64,000 nucleotides of DNA from Tethya wilhelma (Eukaryota; Porifera; Demospongiae; Tethyida; Tethyidae): the NCBI GenBank assembly GCA_964030475.1, contig CAXIPT010000004.1, positions 5,909,225 through 5,973,224 on the forward strand, given 5' to 3'. The position numbers were made by a program, and so were the translations under genes. The notes under the pieces were generated by a model. That model saw only the letters and a program-made list of their open reading frames with translations. It did not search any database and was not told the origin of the DNA. Below are positions 53,964 through 64,000 of the stretch, in pieces. Numbering within the stretch: position 1 is the stretch's first letter; every line of letters starts with the position of its first letter.

Positions 53964-55445
53964 ATGGGAGCTATGAAGAAAAAGTGGAGTCTCTGTTTTG
54001 TCAGTGTAGTTCTAGTCTCTGGTATTGTATTGTTGTACTTGGAACAATTCATGAGTAAAGTCAAGCATTCAACAAATCCATGTCCAAAGGACCCAGATTT
54101 GGAAAAACAACTTACAGATCTAGTATCATTTTCAAATACTCCAGCTGATGACCAGTTTAAAGAAAATCAAGATTGGAAAACTTTTACAAAAGCTCTAAAT
54201 GAATACAAAGTGTTTCATAAAACAAAACTGCAACAATTGAAGACCTCGCCAAATGATAAAAGTGTCAAGACATTAACATGGGCCTGTGTACATAAATATT
54301 GTTCAGGTATAGGAGACCAGCTACTCAGAATTCAGTTCTTTCTTCTTCTGGCTATCATGTCAGATCGACTCTACACTATCCACTTTGATAAAAACTTGCA
54401 AGAAATGACCAAGTATGTTATTCCGAATGAAATAGATTGGACTTATTTCAACAGGAGCATAGGTATGTGTGACTACATCAAGCACCCTTGCTCACATGAT
54501 GCTGTGGGATTTGAATCAACTTCTATCTGGAATTTCGGTTGGAGTCCTAAAGAATTTTCTAATTTTGCCCAAATTCTCTTTAGTGATAAACAGCACATCA
54601 CTGTCACTGGTACTGTATTTATCGATGTTATGACAATAGGCAAATCCCAAGTCAACATGGGTGAACTGATTACCAATGGTTTGAAGAAATTAGGAGTTAA
54701 ACAGCTTTTATCACAAACACCCAGTGATACGGTTAATGCTGATCATCAACCACTATACTACACGGTGTTTCACAAACTAGGTGTTCATCACCTGATCGAT
54801 ATTTCTGAGGTTAGTGATGGGAAGTTCAAAGCAACAAATGCCTGGATACATACAAGTCACACGATCTTTACATATCTGTTTGGGTTCTCTCAGTCACTGA
54901 TCACTGAAGTCACAAAGTACCAGAAATCACTAGGTCTGTACAACAAAGACTATTTAGCCGTTCACGTTCGGACTGGTTTTATCGGGACAAAAGACGAAGA
55001 AAGTTTAACAACTCAATTCTGTCACGGTGGACATAAGCTATTCACACACTTTAAAGATTGGAGATGCATCATCCGACATGGAATAGACCTACGAGACAAG
55101 ACGCTAGGTTACAATGCATCCATTTATCTTAGTACAGATTCGTATCTTGTAAAGGATATGGTCTTAAAGGATTTTAGGGACAAACATATAGTGTTTGGTG
55201 ACTTATCACTGGTACATTCAAGGAACGAGCACACTGGATGTGAAGCTAAGAATAAAGACATGTGGTTTGAGTTTTTAACGCTGGCAAATGCTACTAGGCT
55301 CGTTCATGGAAAGAGCACATTTTCTATTACTTCAACGTTTCTTAAGCCAATTTCACATTCATTCCACTCATGGATACTGGAGGATATTGAGAAGAATTGC
55401 TTAGCATCTCATATTGCTGGCCATACAAATTGTATATGCTCATGA
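53964..55445 (+). CDS. Fucosyltransferase-like type II membrane glycosyltransferase (GT-B)
   Basis: Intronless, 493 residues. A short basic N-terminus and an anchor (LCFVSVVLVSGIVLLYL, about 10-26) are followed by a stem and catalytic domain. SGIGDQLLR (114-122) matches the glycine-rich GxGxQ/R-type loop at the start of GDP-fucose-using transferases. HVRTG (334-338) is the conserved basic HxR motif that contacts GDP-fucose in alpha-1,2/1,6 and protein O-fucosyltransferases. STDS and a final C..H..CIC cysteine cluster follow. The assignment is by motif only. The linkage is unknown, and it could belong to an uncharacterised GT family. Its place between two GT77-like genes suggests a local glycan-building cluster. 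Confidence 0.65.
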   Translation: MGAMKKKWSLCFVSVVLVSGIVLLYLEQFMSKVKHSTNPCPKDPDLEKQLTDLVSFSNTPADDQFKENQDWKTFTKALNEYKVFHKTKLQQLKTSPNDKSVKTLTWACVHKYCSGIGDQLLRIQFFLLLAIMSDRLYTIHFDKNLQEMTKYVIPNEIDWTYFNRSIGMCDYIKHPCSHDAVGFESTSIWNFGWSPKEFSNFAQILFSDKQHITVTGTVFIDVMTIGKSQVNMGELITNGLKKLGVKQLLSQTPSDTVNADHQPLYYTVFHKLGVHHLIDISEVSDGKFKATNAWIHTSHTIFTYLFGFSQSLITEVTKYQKSLGLYNKDYLAVHVRTGFIGTKDEESLTTQFCHGGHKLFTHFKDWRCIIRHGIDLRDKTLGYNASIYLSTDSYLVKDMVLKDFRDKHIVFGDLSLVHSRNEHTGCEAKNKDMWFEFLTLANATRLVHGKSTFSITSTFLKPISHSFHSWILEDIEKNCLASHIAGHTNCICS

Positions 55446-56474
55446 TAATATTATTATTGGAGCAACTAAAGCCTGAGCAAGCCACACTGAGACATTTATA
55501 CTGATAATAAAGTTTCTGTATGATCAGTTATAAGAATGACTTAGTAAGGTAAAAGTTTTTGAATTCTATGGTATGGGACTGTCTACATTCTGACTATTCA
55601 TAAGCAGCTATAATTATACACACTTCAACCAGAAATTTTTATTGATATCAATTGATTCAGTCATAATAATATTATTATTCATGATCCTATATCTATGCAT
55701 GACCATTGACAATGTACAATGTGAAAATTTCTATATACTGGGAGAAAACCCAAAGTGTGTGGTAGTTGTAGCATGGGAACAATTAGTTTGTGATTTTCAA
55801 TATTGACGACCTTTACAGAATAACCAACATGGCATTTCCTGTTTTTAAAAAAAGTGAAGCAATCAACAACTGTTGGAAGTGAAACTAAAGAAAAAACTGT
55901 TTATCTATGTCTGAATTCTTATGAGGTATGTTGTAATACGTGGACAATAGGCACACTCTTTGTCAGTACTCGGTGTTGAGTCACAAAATGTTTTTCATAC
56001 AGTCGGACTCAAAGTAAATTTTAAAAACTTACCCGTTTGAGTTGGTGTCTTTTGCACTGAGTAGAGCTTGTTGCTTGGCAGTTTTCATGTCATTTTCGAG
56101 CTTTTCAAACCAAAAGAGAATTATCTGGCGGTCCGTGTAATTTTATAAACCCGTCTGGTTGTCTTCACAGAAAGGCGTGGTTAAGCAATTAGCTACTAAT
56201 TATCTTGTCCAAGCAGTATGGTAATGTTCACGCCTCATTGAAAGCCTGAAGCACTTGTATTTATCAGAAGAGGTGCTGCATCTTTGACTAGCTGCTAAGC
56301 ACTTAGTCAACCAGCACTTGAGGCTTGAGTGCTCCTCAGCCTGTGCCAATAAAGGGTGCTGTAAATGTACCTGAATAATTTACTTATGCATAAGCACAGT
56401 TCATAATGTCTTAATATGCAGGTCAATTTTTACAGTCATACTTTCTACCTCTCACAACCACCAAACTAATTTCA
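55446..56474. terminator. 3' flank of the fucosyltransferase-like gene and spacer
   Basis: AATAAA at 55506-55511, about 60 bp after the stop, is a likely poly(A) signal. The rest is AT-rich with no gene. Confidence 0.55.
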
Positions 56475-57554
56475 ATGCACTATACTATTAAGAGACGTCA
56501 TCTAAAAACAGTACTATGTCGATTACTCATTGCAGTGGTGCTGTTATATCTACTGTACGAAGTACTCAAATACATAGGTCATGTTACCGGCATCAGTCGA
56601 AATATTGAGCCACAGGCTCTCCTTGGGTACTTCAAATGTTCGATAAATGGTACAGACATTCGTCAATTTCGTTGCGACTTTGATCCACAACCAAACTCCT
56701 CTGATGTCTTGTTTGTGACGTTCATAAACACTGCTTGGTTACCGTTGGCGAAGAACTGGTTATGCTCGGCGGAAAGAGTTGGACTAAAAGACAAGCTGTA
56801 TTTGATTGCTCTCCAGCCTGACGTCTGCTCCAGTCTACCAACTGATATTCTATGCTATGAGCACAAAACTGTGGATATCCATAGTGGCACTTTTGGACAT
56901 CCAAGCTATCAGAAACTGATGATTGAAAGAACAAGACTTATTTTAAAACTTCTCGACTGTGGACGAAACATTGCCTTAGTGGATGCTGATGTGGTATTCT
57001 TGAAAAACCCTCTTAACTATTTAGAGAAAGCTGCACTTGATAAAGATATTCTGTTTCAAGCCGACAGCATATCTGTCTATACAGTAGACATGTTGCTACC
57101 ATACTTCTTTAACTATATCTGCGGTGGATTTATCTACATGAAGAATTCGCACGGCACTCGATATTTATGGAGAGCTGTGCTTCAATTTCAGACCACCTTT
57201 TATTGGAATGATCAAGCAGGATTAAACCTCTGTATTAGACACCATAATCAATTTGCTCGCTGGGGCATGTTGGATTCGACCCATTTTCCAAATGGCCAGC
57301 AATATTTTTACTACAATCAAAGGGATGCTGACAAAAATTTGGTTGTACACGCCAACCACGTGTTTCACACAGAGGCAAAGATCAAGAGAATGATTGGATC
57401 GAATATTTGGTGCGATATGGATTATGCTGTTGAACTCTGTCAAAGAAAGTTCTCTCAGGCTTGCGACAGGCAAAATGAAGAGTGTACAGCTTTTGTGAAA
57501 GCCTGTAGACAGTTGTACATGTACACAAACTATTCAAATGATGCAATCACATGA
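56475..57554 (+). CDS. GT77/Nucleotid_trans-like glycosyltransferase, copy 3
   Basis: Intronless, 359 residues, with a clear ATG start. Type II topology: basic KRRHLK, then anchor TVLCRLLIAVVLLYLLYEVL, then lumenal domain. DxD motif in IALVDADVVFLKNPL, preceded by FINTAWLPLAKNW and followed by ICGGFIYMKN, WNDQAGLNLCIRHH and HFPNGQQYF. The C-terminus has the shared cysteines (CDRQNEECTAFVKACRQL) plus a 13-residue extension. It is more diverged than copies 1 and 2, so is the older paralogue. The likely role is Golgi glycosylation with unknown substrate. Confidence 0.83.
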   Translation: MHYTIKRRHLKTVLCRLLIAVVLLYLLYEVLKYIGHVTGISRNIEPQALLGYFKCSINGTDIRQFRCDFDPQPNSSDVLFVTFINTAWLPLAKNWLCSAERVGLKDKLYLIALQPDVCSSLPTDILCYEHKTVDIHSGTFGHPSYQKLMIERTRLILKLLDCGRNIALVDADVVFLKNPLNYLEKAALDKDILFQADSISVYTVDMLLPYFFNYICGGFIYMKNSHGTRYLWRAVLQFQTTFYWNDQAGLNLCIRHHNQFARWGMLDSTHFPNGQQYFYYNQRDADKNLVVHANHVFHTEAKIKRMIGSNIWCDMDYAVELCQRKFSQACDRQNEECTAFVKACRQLYMYTNYSNDAIT

Positions 57555-57784
57555 TAATGCATATGATATTATCATTTTATACTAACATATCGATCTTAAT
57601 TGTTATTATGTGTACATTATTCGAGAAAGCAAATCATGTGCAATGAAATATTGGCAGTTTTCATTATTATAATAACGTAAATTTAATGGTGATAAGTCTA
57701 TATACACAGCTAGATCAATACTCAAGCATTGGGTGTATCATAACATAATATTATTATGTGTGTGTAAACAGCAAAATGTATAAT

Positions 57785-58124
57785 AACAAGTAGTAAAAAT
57801 TTCAAAAAAATTAGTAGTGTAGGAATGGGCAGTGCAGTAAAAAGTATTGGAACAAGGCGTGTCTCAATTTCGGCACATGACTACTTCATTTTTATTTTTG
57901 ATCACTTGTAAGCCAATGTAAGGATCCTTGCTATATTATGTAAGTGTCATGAATTCAATTGATGATCTGTACAATAGTGCCATAGCTTGTATATTATTGC
58001 ATTGGTTCAAATTTCTACTAATTAGTAGTCATGTGCCGAAATTGAGACACGCCTTGTTCCAATACTTTTTACTGCACTGCCCATTCCTACACTACTAATT
58101 TTTTTGAAATTTTTACTACTTGTT
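57785..58124. mobile_element. 340-bp element with perfect inverted arms of about 100 bp
   Basis: The left arm (57785 to about 57885) and right arm (about 58024-58124) are exact reverse complements as far as I can read, e.g. AACAAGTAGTAAAAATTTCA against TGAAATTTTTACTACTTGTT. The internal TIR-like string is GCAGTGCAGTAAAAAGTATT. The loop of about 140 bp is non-coding. Perfect arms imply recent insertion or conversion. Confidence 0.8.
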
Positions 58125-58235
58125 CATTCACTTTTTTCAACACAACAGTGTGGAGACTATCAGACTGGTAAGTCTCTACAAAAAGCTTGAGTAGTATAAT
58201 TTTTATATGCACTTCATTATGCTGGAAGAGGCTAA

Positions 58236-58512
58236 TGCGCATGCGCAAAATAATGCCACGTGGAATGCGACCTCTGAACCTACTTACAAGATGGCTGCAT
58301 TGCTGTACATGAATTTATACACTAAGTTTCAAAGCTTTCTAGTTTTTGTTTAGGCTTATTTGTGATGAAAACGAGTATCAAGGAATGTAGTACCTATGAA
58401 AAGAAGTTACTTTGTGTTGTCAAAGTTGGCTCAACACATTCTGTTTCTCTGGAAATGCTTTTCAAGTAAGTCAGTTTAGTAAGTAAGTACGTACGTACGT
58501 ACGTACGTACGT
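58236..58512 (+). promoter_or_regulatory. Possible promoter and first exon of an unidentified gene, with (TACG)n
   Basis: TGCGCATGCGCA (58236-58247, NRF1 consensus) precedes AAGATGGCTGC (58288-58298), typical of housekeeping promoters. A short frame from ATG 58365 (MKTSIKECSTYEKK) reaches a GTAAGT donor at 58466. No downstream exon was recognised. A TACG tetranucleotide run lies at about 58488-58512. Confidence 0.25.
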
Positions 58513-58755
58513 TAGCAGAACAAAAATGGCACTATGGTGGCTTCCCACTAGCGCCCTCTACGATTGCCAAGGAACTGTTTCATGAGATTTAGGCCTTGCA
58601 TGCAATTGTTAATCTGTCAGTGAGAGCCTCTGAGCAAGTTTGAAGATATAATTTTGTTTTGCTAGAGTTTTATGATCATGAACATTTTGTATTGTGTCTA
58701 TGGGACATTCGGCCCATTCCTACTATACGTACTACCGTACGTATGATAATTATTG

Positions 58756-61700
58756 TTAATGTAAACTAGATTGTTTACTTCGTCTAAGTGTACACTTGTA
58801 AACTTGCGACGACATGTCACTTCCTTTCATTCTTCCTCCCACCATCATCATCTCACCACTCCTGAGAGTCACCACCCCAGCTCTACACACGGCGATTGGG
58901 AGGTTGGCAAAATGGACCCACGGATTTGAAACCATGTGAGTCATGTACACGTAAATGGCATTTGAGAATCCGGTCTTTATTCTTCCCGTTTCACCTCCGA
59001 GCGATAAGAGAGCATTTCCAAAGATTGCGACACTGCTGAATTCATTTGGAACATTTGGTAGTTTAGTCCATGATATGTCAAATGAGGAATCTGACCGTGG
59101 CACATCTGCTTGTGCCTTGGCTCCAGAGTTATTCTGCCGTGTTTTGCTGTTCATGGCCGATCCCATGACCAAGTTTTTTGTTTGAAAGATGTTCGATTGA
59201 AGTGAAGTACAGTACACCTCCTTGGACTGGTTGGAACCACCAAGAAGGTACCATATGTCACCATTTAGAAGTGCCGTCTTCATTTCGGCAGCTTTCCCCA
59301 GGAGTGGAGGTTTCGAATGATACCATGTTTTGTTGTAGCTTTCGTAAACATCAACAAGATTAATTCGGTTTCGTGTTGAATCATAACCCCCAGCTAAAAC
59401 AATGTGTGACATCGCTGATGTGGCACTCGAACCACATCGAGGTGGGTCAAGAATTTGTGGTATACAATCAACAATCCATTCACTATTGTTTAAGCTGTAC
59501 ACTTTAGAAGAAAATTCACCGTCTAGTGTGTATCCACCAATGAGGAGAAGCTTGCTTCAAAAACTGTCATGGCGAAAAATCGTGTATCAGATTTTTGAAG
59601 AGTTTCCCACTTGTTTTTTTCAAGATCGTAAGCATAAACAAGGTGAGATGACTCTTCCGATGCAGCATAGCCCGATCCAACATAGACCTTTCCATCTAGC
59701 TCAACTACTTGAGGGTGTTTGCGCTCTTGTGGTAGATCAGGTAGTTTCTCCCAGTGGAGCTCTGTCAAAGGGGTAACCTGAAATGGAAATATGCCAGCAT
59801 GAGCACATACTATAATGCGATAGGTATTTTTATCAGTCAAGCCACAATTTTTTTACTAAGATAGCAATAAAGATTATGTTAATGTTACGCTATATATACA
59901 TGCCGGGTACTATTTAGAGATTGGAGGATTTGGATCATTACCTATAACTTTATAGGTGTACACAGCAGAGTGTATTAGGTGTAGCTGTAAACAAAGATTA
60001 TAATAAACACTGTATACCAAATTTTATACCTTCTTTGATCTGCTTCGTTCTTGTCTTTCAATCTCGAGAGTGAGTGCTTGTATTTGTTGGTCTTTTGCCG
60101 AGCTTATTTTCTTCTTGACTTCTTCCACGCCAGTTTCTAAATCAACATTTGTCGCTTGAGGTACTAGACTACTGATGTCTGCAAGTTCTTTAGTTGCCTC
60201 CAACTCCTGCTTAAGGGCAGCAATCTGATCATCTTTTGATCGTATACACTCAGACATCTCTGTATAAGAGTGTCTAAGCTCTTCCCCATCTCTTTTGATA
60301 TTTGCAATCTTTTCTTGCAGCTTAATGACAGACTTTGAGGTGGAGACAACTTCTTGCATCATTTCGAAAAGATTCTTAAGTGGCGGTGGGTTGGTGTTGA
60401 TGAGCAGTTCAATCTCACCTGCAGCATCCAGTGCTGTTGGTCTCTTGTCAGGGTCATTTTGCAAGCAGTCGAGGGTCAATTTTCTGAGGTGGTGTTTGTC
60501 TCCCATTTTGAGAAGATGAACTTCTCGACGCTCAATCTCAGAGAGTCTCTCACTTCCTGATTCGTTAAGCATTGCTCCACAAGGTGTAGGCCAATCTTCA
60601 TTAACAGTGTTCAGAATAAGGTTGCCGAATGAAAATATGTCGAGCTTCTCAGTGTATTTAGGATTTTTCATAAATGCTTCAGGTGGCATGTAAACAACAG
60701 TTCCAGGAACACTCGTCATTTTTATATCACTAAGTTTAGTGATGTCAAAATTAATGATTTTTGCAACACCCAAATCGGCAATCTTTCCTCGAAAATTCTC
60801 CGAAACAAGCACATTCTTGGCTGTAAGGTCACGGTGAATGACCTGAGGGTCAAGACCATGGAGATACGCAAGGCCCGTTGCTACATCCAAGAGGATTTTA
60901 TTCTTTATGTAGTCGGGAAGGTCGGGATATTGCTTGAGGCATTCGTCTAATGATATTTCAACAAATTCCATAATGAGAAGAGGGATGGTTGAACTCGGTC
61001 GTTGGAAATAGACTCCCAAGAAAGCAGTGATGTTTGGATGACGCAGCTTGCTGAGTTGTAGGCATTCTTGTTCAAAACGTTCACAAACTGCTGCACTTTG
61101 TTCTGATTCAGCTTCAACTAAAATAGAGTGAAGCTTTTTAGCAGCACAACTGTGTGGATAAAAAAATAAATTTTGCTAACAAACTAAACAAAGATAGACA
61201 TCAATAATCATAGCAGACTAAGCATACCATAGTGTAAGTGAATGGACAAAAATTGCAATGAATAATGCTGTTTTAGTAGTCATGCATCTAAGGGTTGATT
61301 TAGTCTCCCTAAAAAGGAAACGTAATTACTTGTAAGAAATTCATGACATCATCTTAGCAGGGGGTCTTCACCAGGGAACTTTCTTAGGACACTCAGGTCT
61401 GAGGACATTGACAATATTTAATCCTTTCTTATAATCTCATTTGATGTGAACAATCATCCCATGACTGTTTCACACAGTCCAGATCTAGGTTAAAACCGTT
61501 TATATTTTATCCCCCTACATATACATTTAGTGATAAGGGGGGAAAAATATGGGTATTTGTACCATAGTTAGGTCTTACTTCAAAGGTACCGCCTAAGTTT
61601 ACATATCCCATGTACACTGGCTAACCACCAGTAGTAACTCTAGAGCAAGCCAGGGTACATGGTGGTTTTACCCTAGGGTACATCAGCTACTCATAGTACA

Positions 61701-62027
61701 AAATTAATATTACTTGTCCTACAAAAAATTTAATGATCATGGTATTAGGTATCAAAGATTAATTATTGACTGTTATGGTGACTATAGGCTCATCAAGCAC
61801 AATACCACATCCCAGCAGCATCATAAATTGGCAGTTCACTCCAAGTAGACCTATTGACCCCCTATTGAAATTGAAACCCAGCCAACATAATTATAATCTG
61901 CTTACATCATTCCTTTGTACTTCACTTTGTGGACTTCCCCATAAGCACCCGTTCCTACTAGCGAGTTTTCCAGCTCTTCAACCCCTTTCAGCTCAAGCTG
62001 ATGTAAACTCACTCGAAGATCAGCCAT
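58756..62027 (-). CDS. Protein kinase - coiled coil - kelch-repeat protein (frameshifted in kelch part)
   Basis: Three exons on the minus strand: 62027-61906, 61149-60030, 59777-58756, with splice phases consistent. Exon 1 gives MADLRVSLHQ and the glycine loop GTGAYG. Exon 2 gives the catalytic Lys (CAAKK, about 45), HRDLTAKN catalytic loop (146-153), DLG (166-168) where DFG is usual, PPE in place of APE, and the helix-F Asp in DIFSFG. A coiled coil follows (about 300-410, LQEKIANIKRDGEELR). Exon 3 encodes kelch blades (WEKLPDLP, VYVGSGYA, VLAGGYD, YLLGGS, SLGGE, MMVGGR). The frame is lost near 59554, where one base seems missing between AMTVFE and KLLLIGGYTLDGE. The HRDLTAKN loop suggests a tyrosine-kinase-like (TKL/TK) enzyme. 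About 754 residues if the frame is intact. Confidence 0.8.
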
Positions 62028-62285
62028 CTTGCTAACAAAATCTCGCGGCGTTGCTTCTTTGCCTCAACAGAACCGCAAAAATGCGAGCTTGATCCTCCCA
62101 CCAGGTCGATCTATTGCGCATGCGCTCTACATTCATGGCGACTCAAAGTGAATCACATGTCATTCTAGATACTGTATTCATAAACCTTTTGCAGTATTCA
62201 TTTTGAATATGATTCTGCTATGGTATACATATCAAATGCTCAGCTCATTGAGTATCAAAACTGTGGTTAAAGCCCTTCTTGCAAC
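62028..62285. promoter_or_regulatory. Bidirectional promoter between kinase-kelch and SLC37A
   Basis: 258 bp separate the divergent start codons. TGCGCATGCGC (62115-62125) is an NRF1-like site near the middle, and both genes begin with AAGATGGCTGA / ACATGGCTGC contexts. Bidirectional function is inferred. Confidence 0.5.
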
Positions 62286-63248
62286 ATGGCTGCAGAACGA
62301 GAGGATGAGGCTCGACTGGCCAAAGTGAATGGCACTTCAAATTCTTCTTGCTGTGGAGGCAGCGAAGACGATATCCGTGGTCCTAGCATCACTAGAAAGC
62401 TACCCTGGGGTGCCCTTTTACTGGACAAGATAGGACTGTTCAACTGGCAGACGAGAAAGTGGTAAGAGCACTGTACAGTCCTGATCTCAACCAGACCAGC
62501 TCCCGCGAGCCCCTCCCTTTTACGCGCGTCGCAGTTTGTAAACTAAGGTCATGAGGTCAAGTTAGATATAAATTTCTCTTTCTATGTTGTCTCCATCTCT
62601 CCAGCGCTCAACTGTACATCTTGGTGCTTACCTTCATGGTGTACGCCTCCTATCATATGTCAAGAAAGCCATTCAGTGTTGTAGCTGTAAGTTACTAAAT
62701 TAAACCTAAAGTTTGGAAAATTTGTCCAAATTATCCACTTTGATTGTGTTCTTCTATTCTCTGATATCTTATTCCAGAATGTACTGGCTCCGAATTGCAA
62801 GAAGCATCACCATGGAGGAAACAAGTCTCTCTTTGACTATGACTATGGTGCTGATAACATTACCAACCATTCGGGATGGCCACCCTTCAGTAAGGGATTC
62901 CTACGTGACATTAACCTGTCATTATAACATTGTATGTTTTTCACAGTAACAAAAGTTCTGTGTCATGTTGGTGAACATGCACTGTGTACCCTACAATTGT
63001 ATGGCCTAGCTCATTTCAATACCTTCTTGTGATAGCTGATTTAATTTTATTAATCTTAAAATTTGTTAGCAGTCAGTATGTAGCTAATATTAAAGGCTTG
63101 GGAATAAGAATATGTGTATCTTAAATGGCTAGCTGCACAAACTTCAGAGTTCTTTTTGCTTAATCAGCATTGAGTTGCATCATCTCCATTCTATATATTC
63201 ACAGACCAGCCAAACTGTGACTCTCGTAGGCTACCTCATACTGTTTTA

Positions 63249-63280
<32 letters not shown>

Positions 63281-63914
63281 TACACACGCACACAAAAGAT
63301 GGACCAAACTGCAAGACCCTCATAGGAGCAGTGGACTATGCTTGGCTCTTCACCTATGCTGTCTTCTTAGTGTGCAGGTTAGCTATAAAATCACAATTTA
63401 TGATCCCCCCTCTATATTATGTAAACGTCACTGATGTACTCCTATGTCTTTTTGAATACAGTGGATTCATAGCTGATCGTATCAATCTCCGCTACTTTCT
63501 CACTCTTGGAATGTGTGGTAACTACTCTCATTGTTTTTTTAAATTTAGACTGGAATTGTTTCACAAAGTTGGCTCATATGCTCTGTTCATACAGGAAGTG
63601 GTATCTTTGTCAGTCTCCTGGGCGTCTCCTACTATGGCCATATCCACCATCTTTGGTACTTCATACTCATTCAGGTCTTTGTCGGCATTTTTGAGGTAGG
63701 AGTACCAAATTGTGACATGATATAACGATTTTTGATTTCTTGTGCCTCTCTCTTGTCAGTCAACTGGATGGCCTGGTGTGATTTCTGTGATGGGAAATTG
63801 GTTTGGGAAAAAGAGGCGAGGTTTGCTGTTGGGGATCTGGAATGCCCACACGTCAGTTGGTAACATTCTTGGTACTGCCATTCCAGCTATATGGGCAGTT
63901 GAGGGAGGTCGCTG
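62286..63914 (+). CDS. SLC37-family sugar-phosphate/phosphate antiporter (5' part, continues past window)
   Basis: ER or endomembrane major-facilitator transporter that exchanges glucose-6-phosphate-type sugar phosphates for phosphate. Exons, all in phase: 62286-62461, 62605-62686, 62778-62889, 63299-63377, 63462-63517, 63595-63695, 63760-63914, then beyond the window. Landmarks match SLC37A1/2/3: VLTFMVYASYHMSRKPFSVV (TM1), a lumenal loop rich in His and sequons (NITNHSG), GAVDYAWLFTYAVFL (TM2), GFIADRINLRYFLTLGM, STGWPGVISVMGNWFGKKRR and GLLLGIWNAHTSVGNILG. The N-terminal 45 residues are acidic and Ser/Cys-rich. Which of SLC37A1-3 it is closest to cannot be told here. A further 5' exon is unlikely given the ATG context. 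Confidence 0.88.
63255..63293. repeat. (CA)n microsatellite abutting the SLC37A exon 4 acceptor
   Basis: The CA run ends in ACACAAAAG, which serves as the acceptor of the exon starting at 63299. Confidence 0.85.
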
Positions 63915-63915
63915 G

Positions 63916-63916
63916 T

Positions 63917-64000
<84 letters not shown>
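63916..64000. repeat. (GT)n microsatellite at the window end
   Basis: Starts right at the GTAAGTGTGT donor after the last visible SLC37A exon. Confidence 0.95.

Noticed and set aside
1..64000. CRISPR arrays, bacterial operons, tRNA or rRNA genes
   Set aside because: All repeats seen are microsatellites, tandem duplications or inverted-repeat transposons in a spliced eukaryotic context; no cloverleaf or rRNA sequence was recognised.

Overview
The window is nuclear DNA from an animal. It has AT-rich intergenic sequence, spliced genes with GT..AG introns, dinucleotide microsatellites and several families of short inverted-repeat transposons. Class I myosin tail, SLC37A and full-length ABCB genes show it is a metazoan. 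A kinase / coiled-coil / kelch protein, secreted fibrinogen-like proteins and lineage-specific GPI-type cysteine-rich proteins in tandem clusters make a demosponge my best guess; that is inference and not proven. One assembly gap (9130-9857) and one stray N (19896) are present.

Layout. (1) 1-2135: the 3' end of a class I myosin gene (+). (2) 2637-12325: a cluster of small signal-peptide, cysteine-rich, probably GPI-anchored proteins of two related types. Type A is on the minus strand (A1, A4, and decayed A2 and A3). Type B is on the plus strand (B1, B2, B3). They form repeated divergent A/B pairs. (3) 13556-36323: a 19-exon full-length ABCB (P-glycoprotein/BSEP-type) transporter gene (+), whose exons join in phase to a predicted 1371 residues. 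Its 8.5-kb intron 15 (24538-33002) carries, on the opposite strand, a tandem array of secreted fibrinogen-like genes: two intact, one truncated, one broken. Other introns carry transposon copies, several with clear target-site duplications. (4) 37147-38016: an intronless SAM methyltransferase. (5) 38340-43798: one intact two-domain GNAT acetyltransferase and three broken copies. (6) 46403-48650: a very recent tandem duplication (period about 1125 bp) directly upstream of a glycosyltransferase cluster. (7) 48912-57554: three type II membrane GT77/Nucleotid_trans-like glycosyltransferases with a fucosyltransferase-like gene between the second and third. (8) 58756-62027: a kinase-coiled-coil-kelch gene (-), with a frameshift in the kelch part. 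It is head-to-head with (9) an SLC37A sugar-phosphate antiporter gene (+, from 62286), which runs off the window end.

The region is dominated by local gene duplication and decay of secreted or surface proteins and Golgi enzymes. These interleave with single-copy conserved genes (myosin, ABCB, methyltransferase, SLC37A). The most unusual points are the divergent A/B cassette cluster, the nested antisense gene array inside the ABCB intron, the asymmetric ATP sites of the ABCB protein, and a set of well-delimited non-autonomous DNA transposons. Exon boundaries were placed by eye from splice consensus, reading phase and family conservation; no alignment or expression data were available.
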